Assembly: GCF_965230805.1 (NCBI RefSeq)
Contig: NZ_OZ246019.1
Coordinates: 1,488,001 to 1,552,000, forward strand
Direction of reading: 5' to 3'
Length of the DNA stretch: 64,000 nt
Source of the DNA: Marinifilum sp965230805
GTDB taxonomy: Bacteria > Bacteroidota > Bacteroidia > Bacteroidales > Marinifilaceae
The notes beneath the pieces are model-generated. The model saw only the letters and a program-made list of their open reading frames with translations, was not told the origin of the DNA and made no database searches. Shown here in pieces: positions 29,991-38,057 of the stretch. Position 1 is the stretch's first letter; each line of letters opens with the position of its first letter. The translations under genes were made by a program, and so were the position numbers.

Positions 29991-30028
29991 TGATATCCTC
30001 CTGCGAGTATTACCTTAAATATCTGCAA

Positions 30029-30059
30029 CAAATATAGGCATGATTTTTTAATCTCCAAA
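30029..30059 (-). promoter_or_regulatory. Promoter of the methionine operon
   Basis: -7 box TATATTTG (30029-30036) and -33 box TTTG (30056-30059), spacer 19 bases. Transcription would start near 30022, about 30 bases before riboswitch P1. A GTGCAAA-N12-TTTGCAC inverted repeat (30099-30124) lies 40 bases upstream. Confidence 0.78.
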
Positions 30060-30098
30060 TAAAAGATGCAAAAGTCTTAATTTTTTAAAACTAAAAAT

Positions 30099-30124
30099 GT
30101 GCAAACCATACCTTATATTTGCAC
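30099..30124. repeat. Inverted repeat upstream of the met promoter
   Basis: GTGCAAA and TTTGCAC separated by 12 bases, with a third GTGCAAA at about 30137-30143. It could be an operator or chance in AT-rich DNA. Confidence 0.4.
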
Positions 30125-30245
30125 AGGTCTTTTTTTGTGCAAAAAAAAATTTCAAACCCATCCATTACCTCTTCTTTCGTTTTATCAAAAATTGGTATAA
30201 TACATGGGTTTGCCCCTATTTACCCATGGCATTGACACAAAAAAA

Positions 30246-30265
30246 GGACACGCCATGGCATGTCC
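30246..30265 (-). terminator. Terminator after the upstream aspartokinase gene
   Basis: GGACATGC-CATG-GCGTGTCC (8-bp stem with one G-T pair) followed on the minus strand by eight T. It separates the aspartokinase transcript from the met promoter. Confidence 0.85.
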
Positions 30266-30306
30266 CCGTCGAACTCACGTTAGTTATAAAACTGGTATAA
30301 ATTGAT

Positions 30307-31563
30307 TTATACAATCACAAACTGAGCCGTATCTCTACTTCTTTGCTCCAGTATAATTTCTCTACCCTTTGTCATTCTATCAACGGCTTCTTTGGTATGA
30401 TGACGAATGGTAATCAGCTCCACCTTATCATTGTATTTTACTTCAAAATGTTCAGATATTTCGTCCTGCAAATCTTTTAATCTTCTTTCTGATCTATCAG
30501 CACAAACCGAGAAACTAATTGCTGAATTCTGAGTTAGATTTACTTTCATACGATGCTTTGCAAAAAGAGCAAAGAATACGCTTAAATTCTCTTCTAAAAT
30601 AAATGAAAAATCGACAGGCCGAATTGATATTAATACCTGATCTTGCTTGCGGATAAACACCGGCAATTGCTGTTCCATTTGTTTTGATGCCGTACTGATT
30701 AAAGTACCGGGTTCGTTATAGTTAATAAAAGATCGAACTTGCAATGGAATCTTTTTTCTTTTGATTGGCTGAATGGTTTTTGGATGAATCACTTTTGCGC
30801 CGTAAAAAGCCAACTCAATGGCTTCCTGGTATGAAATTCTATCCAATTTCTCAGCATCATCCAACCACTTCGGATCGGCATTCATAATACCAGGAACATC
30901 TTTCCAAATCGAAAGCTTGTCAACATCTAAAATGTATGACAATATGGCTGCCGTGTAATCCGACCCTTCGCGCCCCAAAGTAGTAGTTTGATTGGTAATT
31001 GTACCGCCCAAAAAACCTTGCGTAACATATACAAAGGTATTGTTGAAACCGAAGACTTGCGGAACCAATTTCTGCGACAATTCCCAATCAATTTTTCCTT
31101 CGCGGTAGGTATTGTCTGTTTTCAAACAGGTTCTGATATCCACCCATATGTTTGGCAATCCGCATAAACGAAGGTATTCCGAAACAATGCATGTTGATAA
31201 CAATTCGCCAAAGGATACAATTTGATCGTAATCAAAATCATAATCAAGAGTTGGTTCTTTTTGCAAGTAATTACTCAGTTGATCGAACAGTTGATTTACT
31301 TTTTTGTAAACAACATCCTCTTTGTTCGGAAACAACTCGTTGGTAATATGAAGATGATACAATTCCAACTCCAGAAACTTTGCTTCAACTTCATCTGATT
31401 TTTCGTAAAAATCCTTGGTTATTTGTTCCAGAGCATTGGTTGTTTTGCCCATTGCTGATAAAACAACTATTGTTTCATCTTTAAAAGATTGAACAATCTT
31501 TACAAAATTTTTGACCCCTTCGGCACTATTTACCGAAGCGCCTCCAAATTTAAATATGTTCAT
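30307..31563 (-). CDS. Aspartate kinase (second paralog)
   Basis: 418 aa with the same layout as the paralog at 24214: FKFGGASVNSAEG at the N-terminus, IVVLSAMGKTTN, VSFGELLSTCIVS, TTLGREGSDYTAAILSY, GAKVIHPKTIQPI and a C-terminal ACT-like regulatory region (VLISIRPVDFSFI, VNLTQNSAISFSVCAD). The two proteins align end to end without large gaps. It has its own terminator, so it is expressed separately from the SAM-controlled block and may serve lysine/threonine or general aspartate-family flux. Confidence 0.9.
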   Translation of the reverse strand: MNIFKFGGASVNSAEGVKNFVKIVQSFKDETIVVLSAMGKTTNALEQITKDFYEKSDEVEAKFLELELYHLHITNELFPNKEDVVYKKVNQLFDQLSNYLQKEPTLDYDFDYDQIVSFGELLSTCIVSEYLRLCGLPNIWVDIRTCLKTDNTYREGKIDWELSQKLVPQVFGFNNTFVYVTQGFLGGTITNQTTTLGREGSDYTAAILSYILDVDKLSIWKDVPGIMNADPKWLDDAEKLDRISYQEAIELAFYGAKVIHPKTIQPIKRKKIPLQVRSFINYNEPGTLISTASKQMEQQLPVFIRKQDQVLISIRPVDFSFILEENLSVFFALFAKHRMKVNLTQNSAISFSVCADRSERRLKDLQDEISEHFEVKYNDKVELITIRHHTKEAVDRMTKGREIILEQRSRDTAQFVIV

Positions 31564-31783
31564 TGAGAATGGCTTAAGTTTTTTGGATATTTGGTTCCCC
31601 TATTTTTTTACAAATATTGAAGGTACTAAATAAAACATGTGTAAAACAAAATTTTTATCAACTTTTTAGGTTTTTCAACATTTCTTAAGATAACAGGATG
31701 ATATGCGCTTACTAAACCGATTTAACCAAAAGTAGCTTTGTTATGCAAACAGATAAACTTTTCTGTAAACGTTTGAAATATGA

Positions 31784-31813
31784 TTTGGCTTTAAATAAAA
31801 AAGCATAACTTTA
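31784..31813 (+). promoter_or_regulatory. Putative fbp promoter
   Basis: -33 box TTTG (31784-31787), spacer 18 bases, -7 box TAACTTTA (31806-31813, one mismatch to TAnnTTTG). The ATG follows at 31850. The remaining upstream DNA (31564-31783) is AT-rich with no gene. Confidence 0.55.
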
Positions 31814-31849
31814 TGCACCAAATGAATGTAAACCAAAAGCCTTTTTAAA

Positions 31850-32872
31850 ATGACTGAACACAACAATGTTCAAACACTCAATCAGTTTATTATTGAGCGT
31901 CAGTCTGATCATCCGGGAGCAAAAGGAGAGTTGTCTCGCTTGCTTCATCACATCGGAATTGCTGCCAAAATTGTGAACCGTGCTGTTAATAAAGCCGGTT
32001 TGGTAGATATTCTCGGCGAACATGGCGATCAGAATGTACAAGGAGAAGATCAGCAAAAGCTGGATGTTTTTGCCGACACACACTTTATTGATGCTCTAAA
32101 AGCAAGCGGAGAATGTGCAGCTGTAGCTTCGGAAGAAAACGAAGACATCATCATTTTCGAAGATGAAATGGGCAAAAACGGAAAATATGTTTTTTGCATG
32201 GATCCGCTGGATGGCTCTTCAAACATTGATGTTAATGTTTCGATAGGAACCATTTTCTCTATTTTTGAACGTGTTACCCCTCGCGGACAAGTTGCCAACA
32301 TGGAAGATTTTTTGCAGGAAGGAACCAAGCAAGTTGCCGCCGGATATGTAATTTACGGATCGTCAACCATGTTGGTGTATACCACCGGGAATGGTGTAAA
32401 CGGATTCACGCTCGATCCTTCAATCGGAGAGTTCTGCTTGTCGCACCCAAACATTAAAACACCAAAGTCAGGAACCATTTACTCCATTAACGAGGGGAAC
32501 TACATTAATTTCCCAATGGGTGTGAAAAAGTACATTAAGTATTGCCAGGAGAAAGATCCTCGCAGCAAACGACCATTTACTTCGCGTTACATTGGTTCGC
32601 TGGTTGCCGATTTTCATCGCAACTTGCTAAAAGGTGGTATTTTTATTTACCCACAAACCAATAAGAATCCCGATGGCAAACTGCGATTGACCTACGAATG
32701 TAATCCTGTTGCATTTATTGCTGAACAAGCTGGCGGCATGGCTACCAATGGCGATATACGAATTCTGGAAATTAAACCCGAATCGATTCACCAACGCGTA
32801 CCATTTTATACCGGCTCTACCAAAATGGTACAAAAAACAGAAGAGTTTTTACACTTCTTTAATAATATTTGA
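31850..32872 (+). CDS. fbp: Class I fructose-1,6-bisphosphatase
   Basis: It hydrolyses fructose-1,6-bisphosphate to fructose-6-phosphate in gluconeogenesis. The 340-aa protein has the metal-binding stretches ASEENEDI and FCMDPLDGSSNIDVNVSIGTIFSI, then the substrate-binding FTSRYIGSLVADFHRNLLKGGIF and LRLTYECNPVAFIAEQAGGMAT with the metal-ligand Glu. Length and order fit the class I family. It is monocistronic, with a strong terminator at 32897. Confidence 0.97.
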   Translation: MTEHNNVQTLNQFIIERQSDHPGAKGELSRLLHHIGIAAKIVNRAVNKAGLVDILGEHGDQNVQGEDQQKLDVFADTHFIDALKASGECAAVASEENEDIIIFEDEMGKNGKYVFCMDPLDGSSNIDVNVSIGTIFSIFERVTPRGQVANMEDFLQEGTKQVAAGYVIYGSSTMLVYTTGNGVNGFTLDPSIGEFCLSHPNIKTPKSGTIYSINEGNYINFPMGVKKYIKYCQEKDPRSKRPFTSRYIGSLVADFHRNLLKGGIFIYPQTNKNPDGKLRLTYECNPVAFIAEQAGGMATNGDIRILEIKPESIHQRVPFYTGSTKMVQKTEEFLHFFNNI

Positions 32873-32896
32873 TCTTTGAAGCAAAGCTCAAAATAC

Positions 32897-32927
32897 AAAG
32901 CCACTTTCCTGTTAGGGAAGTGGCTTT
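32897..32927 (+). terminator. Terminator of fbp
   Basis: 13-bp arms (AAAGCCACTTTCC / GGGAAGTGGCTTT, one G-T) with a 5-base loop, then GGTTTTT. It lies 25 bases past the stop. Confidence 0.93.
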
Positions 32928-33042
32928 GGTTTTTAATTAAAAATCGAATCGCACGCTTAGAATCTCCCGCAAAGTGAGGCCATATCTTTTTAAAAAGTTT
33001 GAACACGCCAACATTTCACTCCACAAAACAATGATGCTGTAT

Positions 33043-33266
33043 TTACATGCCTGCAATAGCTGCAAAAAAGTTTTCCTGAGCTGTTTGCACGCATGCAAAT
33101 CCTACTTTTTTGTTTTTTAGCTGGCGATTGCAAGCATGCAAGTCTTGCATTATTTTTTTCCTGAGGCATGTGTAAGCCTGCAAACAAGGTCTCATTTTTT
33201 TCAGATCCTTTATGCAGGCTTACATCTATTAATCAAAAGTAAAAAAATGTGGTTTGCAAGCATGCA
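33043..33266. repeat. Array of six palindromic boxes with 42-43 bp period
   Basis: Boxes of 13 bp start at 33043, 33085, 33128, 33170, 33212 and 33254. The shared core is TGCAnGCnTGCA, a 12-base palindrome; two boxes (33128, 33254) are identical TTGCAAGCATGCA. Steps are 42, 43, 42, 42 and 42 bp, close to four DNA turns, so all boxes face the same side of the helix. Spacers 1-4 share a T run ending in CCTGAG or CAG; spacer 5 has an A run instead. No ORF spans the array. The rest of the gap (32941-33042) shows nothing. Confidence 0.8.
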
Positions 33267-33283
33267 CTGCCTGCTTCAATACT

Positions 33284-33961
33284 TTACTGATCGTTTTGCT
33301 TGGCTTCAAGCATCTCATTTTCTTCTTTTTTAACTTTAGTAGCGGTTTTAGGGAACAGCCTATCGGCATATTTCTTACCAAACATCTTTGCTGCATCGTG
33401 GAAATTAAATTCGTATTGCTTTCTTAACTCTGCCTGTGCACCTTCCTCATCGGCAATAGCCGTTTTTACATTTGTATCCTGAGTCTCTAAATTACCGATA
33501 CTGGTTCGCACATTTGCGATAGCAGTATTCAAGGGCTCAAGGCACGAATTCAACCCATGTTCAGCACCCAAATTTACGATACGCTTGGCTAGCTGTTCGG
33601 CCAGCTGTACTTCTTTATTATGGGCAGCACGAACAATATCGGAATATTTACCATCTGGAAACAAAAGCAAGTAAACAGGCCTGCCCGGGTTCTTTCTGTC
33701 GTACAATTTTGCTTCGTCGGAAATATTACGAATGGCATCGTCGAGAATAGCATCGTTATAAATTACATCATCCTGCGCAGCATCTCTCAGATCTTTTTGT
33801 TTTTCTGTTTCCAGCTTTTTTGCTTTTAAAGAATCAATTGCAGGCTGAATGTTTGCAACCAATTGTTCAGCTCCTTGTGTGCGATTACACAATCTTACAT
33901 GACGAGTTCCTTTACTAATTTGTGTTTGCGACGACATATTGTCGTTAAGTAATGTTGCCAT
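33284..33961 (-). CDS. Uncharacterised helical protein beside the palindrome array
   Basis: A 225-aa soluble, highly charged protein with long helix-like stretches rich in Ala, Asp, Lys and Glu (IDSLKAKKLETEKQKDLRDA, VRTSIGNLETQDTNVKTAI) and a central segment YLLLFPDGKYSDIVRAA. There is no signal peptide, membrane segment or catalytic motif I recognise. It could be a coiled-coil structural or DNA-binding protein. It is read towards the array, whose last box begins about 18 bases from its stop codon. Upstream are 640 bases without a gene. Confidence 0.65.
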   Translation of the reverse strand: MATLLNDNMSSQTQISKGTRHVRLCNRTQGAEQLVANIQPAIDSLKAKKLETEKQKDLRDAAQDDVIYNDAILDDAIRNISDEAKLYDRKNPGRPVYLLLFPDGKYSDIVRAAHNKEVQLAEQLAKRIVNLGAEHGLNSCLEPLNTAIANVRTSIGNLETQDTNVKTAIADEEGAQAELRKQYEFNFHDAAKMFGKKYADRLFPKTATKVKKEENEMLEAKQNDQ

Positions 33962-34595
33962 TTTTTTAAATTTTAAAAGTTTTATTATTCAGATTAACTG
34001 TTCTCATTTTTACCAATCATAAACTCTACACCCTTACTCAACACCAACAAACATCCTGCTTTTAAGCTTTAAATCTCCATATGTTTTCTTATGATTCAAG
34101 TTTCGAATTTAACATTTATTTTCTATCGAAAAAGAAAAACCCTGATTTTTTTTAAAAAATTTATTAATCAGCTTATCTATGTACTTTGTCAGGAATATAA
34201 ATAGCCTTATATAAATGTGACATATACGGAGGTTAAATTCATAATTTTAGAACAAGCTGCCTGATGTTTTAGTATAAGAAAAGCTGGCTGCAACAAAAGC
34301 CATTCAGGCCTTAGTTCATCTTAAAACACAAACATTAAGCTGGCTTCTACTAAAAAGCTTGTAACAGTTTGCACTGATTTTGAGTAGATATTTTCCTGAA
34401 TTTCCGAAGCAATATCGTGACATTGCGAAGGGGATTTGAGGAAGTTTACGCCAAAAAGCAGCTAAATTCCTTAATGCGCTATTAGCCAACAAAGCCCTTT
34501 GTTTTTCACTTTACAGGATTGATACCCTCAACTAAAAGTGAGAACATCAAACTTGCTTTTTAGCCGCAATACGAATCGAGATTAAAACTTTTCCC
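33962..34595. other. Long intergenic region before mfd
   Basis: No gene is supported. Two related words containing AAGCTGGCT occur about 75 bases apart (near 34279 and 34336). Near 34430 there is a partly symmetric GC-richer stretch. Nothing else stands out; a decayed gene cannot be excluded. Confidence 0.4.
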
Positions 34596-34603
34596 TAAAT
34601 TTG
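34596..34603 (+). promoter_or_regulatory. -7 box for mfd
   Basis: TAAATTTG followed by C matches TAnnTTTG. It overlaps the first possible TTG codon (34601), which argues for a start further downstream. No clear -33 TTTG is present. Confidence 0.5.
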
Positions 34604-34627
34604 CGACTCACGATAACGAATAAGATC

Positions 34628-37600
34628 TTGGAACTAAAGGAACTTGTACAGATTTTTGCTGAGCACCCGGCACGATTCAGCATCGAAAAACACTTACAAA
34701 GCAATACCAACTTTCACTTTCACTTGCGTGGATTGATTGGGTCTTCATTACCTTTGCTTGTTTCTGCTTTAAAAAATCAGAATAAAACTCAGCTGTTTAT
34801 TTTAAACGATAAAGAGGAAGCTGCATACTTTTACAATGATTTGTGTAGCCTGATTGACGAACAATCTGTTCTTTTCTTTCCATCATCCTATAAAAGATCC
34901 ATACAATACGAAAAAACGGATGCTTCGAATATTGTGTTGCGGGCCGAAACGCTAAACAGGCTCAATTCCAACAGTCATCAAACATACATTGTTACTTTTC
35001 CCGAGGCAATTGTTGAAAAAGTAATCAGCCAAGATCAGCTAAGCGAAAACACTTTAAAAATTAAGCTGGGCGAAAAGCTATCGCCTGAGTTTATTGAGGA
35101 AATATTGGTTGACTATGAATTTACACGCACCGATTTTGTAGTAGAGCCAGGCCAGTTTTCGATTCGTGGTAGCATTATCGATATCTTTTCCTTTTCGGAT
35201 GAACATCCTTACCGAATCGATTTCTTTGGTGAAGAGGTTGAGTCCATTCGCATGTTTGATGTGGAAAACCAGCTTTCGATTAAAAAATTAGATGCGGTTG
35301 ATATCATTCCAAATATCCAGGAAAATCTGTTGAAAAACTCCAGAATATCATTCCTGGATTTCGCTCCCGAACATTCTACTTTTTGGTGTAAGAATGTGCA
35401 ATTCATATGCGATAGAATTCAGGCAATCTACGAAAACACGATCGAGAAAGTTCCCACCCTTGAGCTGGGCCAAGATAAGGTGGCAACCAAAAATTACCTG
35501 ATAAAAGGTATGGATTTTATCGACCAGCTAAACCAATATTCTTGCATCGAGTTTGGGCAGAAATTCTTCTTCCCTAGCAAAAATGAATTTCAGTTCAACC
35601 AAACTCCACAACCGGCATTCAATAAAAATTTCGATTTATTGGGCGAACACTTGCTAAACAACAACGCAAGAGCTGAACACAACTATATTTTATCGGACAA
35701 TGACAAGCAGATAGAGCGGATTCAAAATATTTTTGATGACAAAGGAATAGAAGTTGAATTCCAAAGTGTTAATCATACTTTACATGAAGGATTTTCGGAC
35801 AGAGATCTGCGAATTTCTGTTTTCACCGATCATCAGATTTTCGACCGATATCATAAATTCCGATTAAAGACCGCAACGGTTCACAAAGCAAAAGAATCGG
35901 TTAGCCTAAAGGAGATTAACCGACTGCATCCGGGCGATTACATTGTACATTCCGATCATGGAATTGGCCGTTTTGGTGGCCTGCAAAAAATTGATGTAAA
36001 TGGAAAAGATCAGGAAGCCATTCGCCTGGTGTACAAAGACAACGACATATTGTTTGTGAGTTTGCATTCGCTGCACAAAATTTCAAAATACAAAGGCAAG
36101 GATGGATCGGCACCCAAAATTTATAAACTGGGAACCGGAGCATGGCAAAAGCTAAAAGAGAAAACCAAAAGCAAGGTTAAAGATATTGCCAAGGAATTAA
36201 TCGCATTATATGCAAAACGAAAAGCCGAAAAAGGTTTTCAGTTTAGTCCCGATTCATACATGCAACAGGAATTGGAAGCTTCGTTTATTTACGAAGATAC
36301 ACCCGACCAGGTAAAAGCAAGCAAGGCAACCAAGGAAGGAATGGAATCGCCATTCCCAATGGATCGTTTGGTTTGTGGCGATGTTGGTTTTGGGAAAACC
36401 GAAATTGCCATTCGAGCTGCTTTTAAAGCTGTGGCCGATAACAAACAGGTGGCCATATTGGTACCCACTACCATTTTGGCATTCCAGCATTTTAAAACTT
36501 TTAGCGATCGGCTAAAAAATTTCCCCTGCCGTGTTGATTACATCAGTCGCATGCGTAGGGCGAAAGATCAGAAAGAAATCTTAAAAGACCTAAAAGCAGG
36601 ACAGATTGATATATTAATCGGTACTCACCGGATTATTGGAAAAGATATCGACTTTAAAGATTTGGGCCTGCTGATTGTTGATGAAGAGCAGAAGTTTGGA
36701 GTATCCGTAAAGGAAAAACTAAAGCAGCTGAAAGTAAATGTAGACACCTTAACACTTACAGCCACACCAATTCCGAGAACTTTGCAATTCTCATTAATGG
36801 GTGCACGCGATTTATCAATTATTAACACACCGCCACCCAACCGTTATCCAATTGTAACGGAGGTACACAATTTTAATGAGGATATCATTCGCGAAGCCAT
36901 TACGTACGAAGTGGAGCGCAACGGACAAGTATTTTTCATCCACAACCGTGTTCAGAATATCAAAGAGGTTCAGGATATGATTCACCGCACAATTCCCGGT
37001 GTTTCGACAGTGGTAGCTCACGGACAAATGGATGGACCCAAGTTAGAGAAAATCATGTTGGAATTCATCCGTGGCGATTACGATGTGCTGATTGCAACAA
37101 CCATTATTGAATCGGGACTAGACATCCCGAATGCCAATACCATTATTATAAACAATGGACAGAATTTTGGTTTGAGCGAGCTTCATCAGCTACGTGGCAG
37201 AGTTGGACGCTCGAACAAAAAGGCTTTCTGTTACCTGCTAACGCCTCCAATGGAATCGATGACTCAGGAAGCAAGGCAAAGGTTACAAGCCATCGAAAAC
37301 TTCTCGGAATTGGGGAGTGGTTTTAATATTGCCATGCAGGATTTGGATATTCGTGGTGCAGGAAATTTATTGGGTGGCGAGCAATCCGGTTTTATTACTG
37401 ATATTGGTTACGAAACCTATCAGCGAATTCTGAATGAGGCAATGCTTGAACTCAAGGAAAACGAATTTAAGGATGTGTTTGCCGACGAGCAGAAGGAAGA
37501 TGAAAAAGAAATCATCCGATTTATAAACGACTGCCAGATTGATACGGATCTTGAAATCTTATTCCCCGAAGAATATATTGAAAGTATTTCGGAGAGAGTG

Positions 37601-37981
37601 CGTTTGTATCGTGAATTGGATAACATACAAAGCGAAGAGGAGGTTGAAAAATTTGAGCTTCAACTGAAAGACCGCTTTGGAAATTTACCTGAACCCAGTA
37701 TCGAATTGCTTAATGTTGTGCGCTTGCGCTGGTTGGCTCTTGACCTGGGAATTGAAAAACTAATCTTGAAGAGCAAAAAGCTGGTACTTTATTTTGTTTC
37801 CGATCAGGATTCTCCCTTTTATCAATCGCCGCAATTTAGCATGGTATTGCAATTTTTACAAAGCCAAACTGTGCCTTGCAAAATGAAAGAAGCAAAAAAT
37901 CGCTTGAGCTTAAGTTTCGAGAATGTATCGAACATTGTTGCTGCAAGCGAAATTCTAAAGCAGATCAATAATAAAAAATAA
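34628..37981 (+). CDS. mfd: Transcription-repair coupling factor
   Basis: Mfd removes RNA polymerase stalled at DNA damage and recruits UvrA. The roughly 1117-aa protein has the UvrB-like N-terminal domains (EPGQFSIRGSIIDIFSF), the RNA polymerase-interacting domain (LHPGDYIVHSDHGIGRFGGLQ), the RecG-like translocase with Walker A GDVGFGKTEIAIRAA and VDEEQKFGV, LTATPIPRTLQFSLMGARDLS, the QLRGRVGRS motif, and the C-terminal TRCF domain (DLEILFPEEYIESISERVRLYREL). Start: TTG 34628 is preferred because TTG 34601 sits inside the promoter box; no ATG fits. Confidence 0.96.
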   Translation: MELKELVQIFAEHPARFSIEKHLQSNTNFHFHLRGLIGSSLPLLVSALKNQNKTQLFILNDKEEAAYFYNDLCSLIDEQSVLFFPSSYKRSIQYEKTDASNIVLRAETLNRLNSNSHQTYIVTFPEAIVEKVISQDQLSENTLKIKLGEKLSPEFIEEILVDYEFTRTDFVVEPGQFSIRGSIIDIFSFSDEHPYRIDFFGEEVESIRMFDVENQLSIKKLDAVDIIPNIQENLLKNSRISFLDFAPEHSTFWCKNVQFICDRIQAIYENTIEKVPTLELGQDKVATKNYLIKGMDFIDQLNQYSCIEFGQKFFFPSKNEFQFNQTPQPAFNKNFDLLGEHLLNNNARAEHNYILSDNDKQIERIQNIFDDKGIEVEFQSVNHTLHEGFSDRDLRISVFTDHQIFDRYHKFRLKTATVHKAKESVSLKEINRLHPGDYIVHSDHGIGRFGGLQKIDVNGKDQEAIRLVYKDNDILFVSLHSLHKISKYKGKDGSAPKIYKLGTGAWQKLKEKTKSKVKDIAKELIALYAKRKAEKGFQFSPDSYMQQELEASFIYEDTPDQVKASKATKEGMESPFPMDRLVCGDVGFGKTEIAIRAAFKAVADNKQVAILVPTTILAFQHFKTFSDRLKNFPCRVDYISRMRRAKDQKEILKDLKAGQIDILIGTHRIIGKDIDFKDLGLLIVDEEQKFGVSVKEKLKQLKVNVDTLTLTATPIPRTLQFSLMGARDLSIINTPPPNRYPIVTEVHNFNEDIIREAITYEVERNGQVFFIHNRVQNIKEVQDMIHRTIPGVSTVVAHGQMDGPKLEKIMLEFIRGDYDVLIATTIIESGLDIPNANTIIINNGQNFGLSELHQLRGRVGRSNKKAFCYLLTPPMESMTQEARQRLQAIENFSELGSGFNIAMQDLDIRGAGNLLGGEQSGFITDIGYETYQRILNEAMLELKENEFKDVFADEQKEDEKEIIRFINDCQIDTDLEILFPEEYIESISERVRLYRELDNIQSEEEVEKFELQLKDRFGNLPEPSIELLNVVRLRWLALDLGIEKLILKSKKLVLYFVSDQDSPFYQSPQFSMVLQFLQSQTVPCKMKEAKNRLSLSFENVSNIVAASEILKQINNKK

Positions 37982-38004
37982 GACTGGTGTATAAACCAAA
38001 AAAG

Positions 38005-38038
38005 AAAAGATCGCAAAGTATAATTTTTGCGATCTTTT
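38005..38038. terminator. Bidirectional terminator between mfd and the REC-PAS gene
   Basis: Perfect 13-bp arms AAAAGATCGCAAA / TTTGCGATCTTTT with an 8-base loop; the A/T-rich arm ends serve as T tails in both directions between convergent genes. Confidence 0.9.
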
Positions 38039-38057
38039 TATTTTATTGAGTAGATCA

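Noticed and set aside
30307..31563. Bifunctional aspartokinase-homoserine dehydrogenase
   Set aside because: The protein is only 418 aa with no dehydrogenase domain; a separate hom gene is present at 25741.
33043..33266. CRISPR array
   Set aside because: The repeated core is only 12-13 bp and degenerate, the spacers resemble each other, and there are no cas genes in the window.
32990..33333. Short coding frames across the palindrome array
   Set aside because: The 43-bp step breaks the frame, the frames run on both strands with atypical Cys-rich content, and one overlaps the real gene at 33284.
34390..34500. Possible transposase remnant before mfd
   Set aside because: Translation in all frames gives only short pieces with stops; I could not match it to a family with any confidence.
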